NCBI GenBank assembly: GCA_026004935.1
Contig: BPKC01000001.1
Span: forward strand, 248,001 to 312,000
Source of the DNA: Rhodothalassiaceae bacterium
GTDB lineage: Bacteria > Pseudomonadota > Alphaproteobacteria > Sphingomonadales > Rhodothalassiaceae
Length of the DNA stretch: 64,000 bases
Reading direction: 5' to 3'
The translations under genes and the position numbers were made by a program. Below, in pieces: positions 62,285 to 64,000 of this stretch; the first letter of the stretch is position 1; every line of letters begins with the position of its first letter. A model generated the notes under the pieces. It saw only the letters and a program-made list of their open reading frames with translations, searched no databases and was not told the origin of the DNA.

Positions 62285-63751
62285 TCAGGGCAGCGCGAGA
62301 CAGACGTATTTCGTCTCGACGAACTCGAGGATGCCCTCGCGCCCGCCCTCGCGGCCGATGCCGGACTGCTTGACGCCGCCGAACGGCGCGACCTCGGTGG
62401 AGATCAGGCCGGTGTTGACGCCGACGATCCCGGTCTCCAGCGCCTCGGCCACCCGGAAGACGCGCCCGACGTCGCGGGTGTAGAAATAGGAGGCGAGGCC
62501 GTAGGGCGTATCGTTGGCCAGCCGCAGCACCTCGTCCTCGCCGCGGAAGCGGAACAGCGGCGCGACGGGCCCGAAGGTCTCCTCCCTGAAGCAGAGCATC
62601 TCGGGGCTGGCATCCGCGATCACAGTCGGCTCGAAGAAGGTGCGGCCCAGCGGATGCGGCCGGCCGCCGGTCAGCACCCGCCCGCCCTTGGCCACGGCAT
62701 CGGCGACATGGCGCTTGACCTTCTCCAAGGCGTCCTCGTTGATCAGCGGGCCCTGGACGACGCCCTCCTCGGTGCCGGGGCCGACCTTGAGGGCCTTCAC
62801 CTGCGCGGCGAAGGCTTCTGCGAAGCGCTCGTAGATGCCGTCCTCGACGAAGATGCGGTTGGCGCACACGCAGGTCTGGCCGGTGTTGCGGTACTTGGAG
62901 GCGAGCACGCCTTCCACCGCCGCCTCCAGATCCGCGTCGTCGAAGACGATGAAGGCGGCATTGCCGCCGAGCTCCAGATGCACCTTCTTCACCGTGTCGG
63001 CGCTGGCCCGCATCAGCAGCTTGCCCACCTCCGTGGAGCCGGTGAAGCTGATCATGCGCACGGTTTCGGATTCGAGAATCGGGCGCGCGACGACCTCGGG
63101 CTCGCCGGTGACGATGTTCAGCACGCCCGCCGGAATCCCCGCCTCCAGCGCGAGCCGGCCGAGGGCGAGCGCGGTGAACGGCGTGTCTTCGGCGGGCTTG
63201 GCGACGACGGTGCAGCCGGCCGCGATCGCCGGGGCGGCCTTGCGGGTCAGCATCGCCGCCGGAAAGTTCCACGGCGTGATCGCGCCCACGACCCCGATCG
63301 GCTGACGCAGCACGAGGATGCGCTGATCCGGCTTGGGCGCCGGGATCGTCTCGCCATAGACGCGCTTGGCCTCTTCCGCGAACCACTCGACGAAGCTCGC
63401 CGCATAGACGACCTCGCCTTTCGCCTCGGCGAGCGGCTTGCCCTGCTCGGTGGTCATGAGGAGTGCGAGATCGTCGGCATGCGCCATGATCGCCTCGTAC
63501 CAGGCCCTGAGCCGCGCCGCGCGTTCCTTCGCCGTCAGCCGCGCCCAGCTCTTCTGCGCCTCGGCGGCCGCCGCGATCGCCTGCTCCACCTGGCCGGGCG
63601 CAAGCTTCGGCACGGTGCCGATGACCGCCCCGGTCGCCGGATTCGTGACCTCGAGCACAGAGCCGTCCTCGGCGTCCACCCAGTCCGCGCCGATGAGCGC
63701 CTGCTCGCGCAGCAGATCCGTGCGCTTCAGGCCGATTGCCGTCTTCAGCAT
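62285..63751 (-). CDS. gabD: NAD(P)-dependent succinate-semialdehyde dehydrogenase
   Basis: The 488-residue aldehyde dehydrogenase has PIGVVGAITPWNFPAAMLTRKAAPAIAAGCTVVAKPAEDTP (cofactor site), VHLELGGNAAFIVFDDADLE (catalytic Glu) and KYRNTGQTCVCANRIFVEDGIYERF (catalytic Cys). The C-terminal FGGVKQSGIGREGGREGILEFVETKYVCL matches GabD. It oxidises succinate semialdehyde to succinate in GABA and related catabolism. Related dicarboxylic semialdehydes cannot be excluded. It is monocistronic. Confidence 0.9.
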   Translation of the reverse strand: MLKTAIGLKRTDLLREQALIGADWVDAEDGSVLEVTNPATGAVIGTVPKLAPGQVEQAIAAAAEAQKSWARLTAKERAARLRAWYEAIMAHADDLALLMTTEQGKPLAEAKGEVVYAASFVEWFAEEAKRVYGETIPAPKPDQRILVLRQPIGVVGAITPWNFPAAMLTRKAAPAIAAGCTVVAKPAEDTPFTALALGRLALEAGIPAGVLNIVTGEPEVVARPILESETVRMISFTGSTEVGKLLMRASADTVKKVHLELGGNAAFIVFDDADLEAAVEGVLASKYRNTGQTCVCANRIFVEDGIYERFAEAFAAQVKALKVGPGTEEGVVQGPLINEDALEKVKRHVADAVAKGGRVLTGGRPHPLGRTFFEPTVIADASPEMLCFREETFGPVAPLFRFRGEDEVLRLANDTPYGLASYFYTRDVGRVFRVAEALETGIVGVNTGLISTEVAPFGGVKQSGIGREGGREGILEFVETKYVCLALP

Positions 63752-63785
63752 CTTCCGTCCTTTCCCTGCTCCACGCCCGCCGTGC

Positions 63786-64000
63786 TCAGCCGGCCGCCTC
63801 GGCCGTCCGCGACGCCTCGGCCGCCGCGGCCAGCTCGCGGATGCGTTTCAGCATCGCGTTGAGCCCGTTCGCCCGCATGGGGCTCAAATGCGTCTCCAGA
63901 TCGAGCTCGGCCAGGATCGCCTTCGCATCGGTGGCGAGAATCTCCTCCGGCCGCCGGCCGGAGAAGATGAGCAGCATGAGCGCGACCAGCCCCTTGACGA
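63786..64000 (-). CDS. SufE family sulfur-acceptor protein, 5' end outside the window
   Basis: The C-terminal 71 residues are present: VKGLVALMLLIFSGRRPEEILATDAKAILAELDLETHLSPMRANGLNAMLKRIRELA, the well-conserved second half of SufE. The family accepts sulfur from the cysteine desulfurase SufS for iron-sulfur assembly. The active Cys lies upstream and is not visible. The stop lies 34 bases before the aldehyde dehydrogenase start. The frame is open to the window edge. Confidence 0.88.
   Translation of the reverse strand, partial: VKGLVALMLLIFSGRRPEEILATDAKAILAELDLETHLSPMRANGLNAMLKRIRELAAAAEASRTAEAAG

Overview
The window is GC-rich DNA (about 70% G+C by eye) with the gene content of an alphaproteobacterium. 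Pointers are the lgt-midA-pgeF trio with a divergent ubiK, a bolA-cobS-cobT block (aerobic cobaltochelatase), hopanoid genes hpnG/hpnH, intracellular PHB mobilisation genes, an ExoY-type sugar transferase and a pgsA-moaD-moaE string. I cannot name the genus from sequence alone. No phage, IS element, rRNA operon or CRISPR array was seen.

Region 1 (1-12549) is an aromatic-acid catabolic locus. A minus-strand operon runs from a ferredoxin reductase through an SDR, a single Paa-type diiron oxygenase, gentisate 1,2-dioxygenase, an unknown protein, a fumarylpyruvate hydrolase-like FAH protein and a lone alpha subunit of an NDP-forming acyl-CoA synthetase, to a maleylpyruvate/maleylacetoacetate isomerase cut by the window edge. 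Divergent to it is a ThDP enzyme. Then come an AMP-forming aryl/acyl-CoA ligase and, divergent from that, a MarR regulator translationally coupled to a CaiB/BaiF CoA-transferase. The two divergent promoter regions share the same inverted repeat, ATTGT-N11-ACAAT, and one copy lies over a good -35 box. The locus therefore looks like one MarR-controlled, CoA-dependent route into gentisate ring cleavage.

Region 2 (12550-22500) holds a PuuD-like membrane protein with a 32-residue membrane microprotein, a frameshifted PIN toxin with its HTH antitoxin, a dihaem cytochrome c peroxidase, thioredoxin, a frameshifted ahcY below a SahR-like palindrome, bdhA divergent from a frameshifted PHB depolymerase, and two polysaccharide genes. 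Region 3 (22500-41600) has pgeF, midA, lgt, ubiK, a large hybrid histidine kinase, an FKBP lipoprotein, a CDP-alcohol transferase, folC, a GST, a Gld-type ABC exporter with auxiliary proteins, a TonB receptor with a sorbosone-dehydrogenase-like protein, and sodB.

Region 4 (41600-64000) contains a nitroreductase, a lower-GC two-gene YwfO/YwgA-like island, hpnH overlapping a convergent hpnG, tRNA-Arg(CCT), an aminotransferase, a membrane-anchored M49-like peptidase, a LysR regulator, and a 471-base intergenic region. That region carries a candidate small RNA with a CCTCCTCCC anti-Shine-Dalgarno loop. After it come proC, a TetR-like gene, an msrP-msrQ-pgsA-moaD-moaE-marR operon, algH/yqgE, bolA, cobS-cobT, rmuC, a succinate-semialdehyde dehydrogenase and a partial sufE. 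Three well-conserved genes between 13.5 and 20.1 kb each carry an apparent one-base indel. Read errors and real decay cannot be told apart here.
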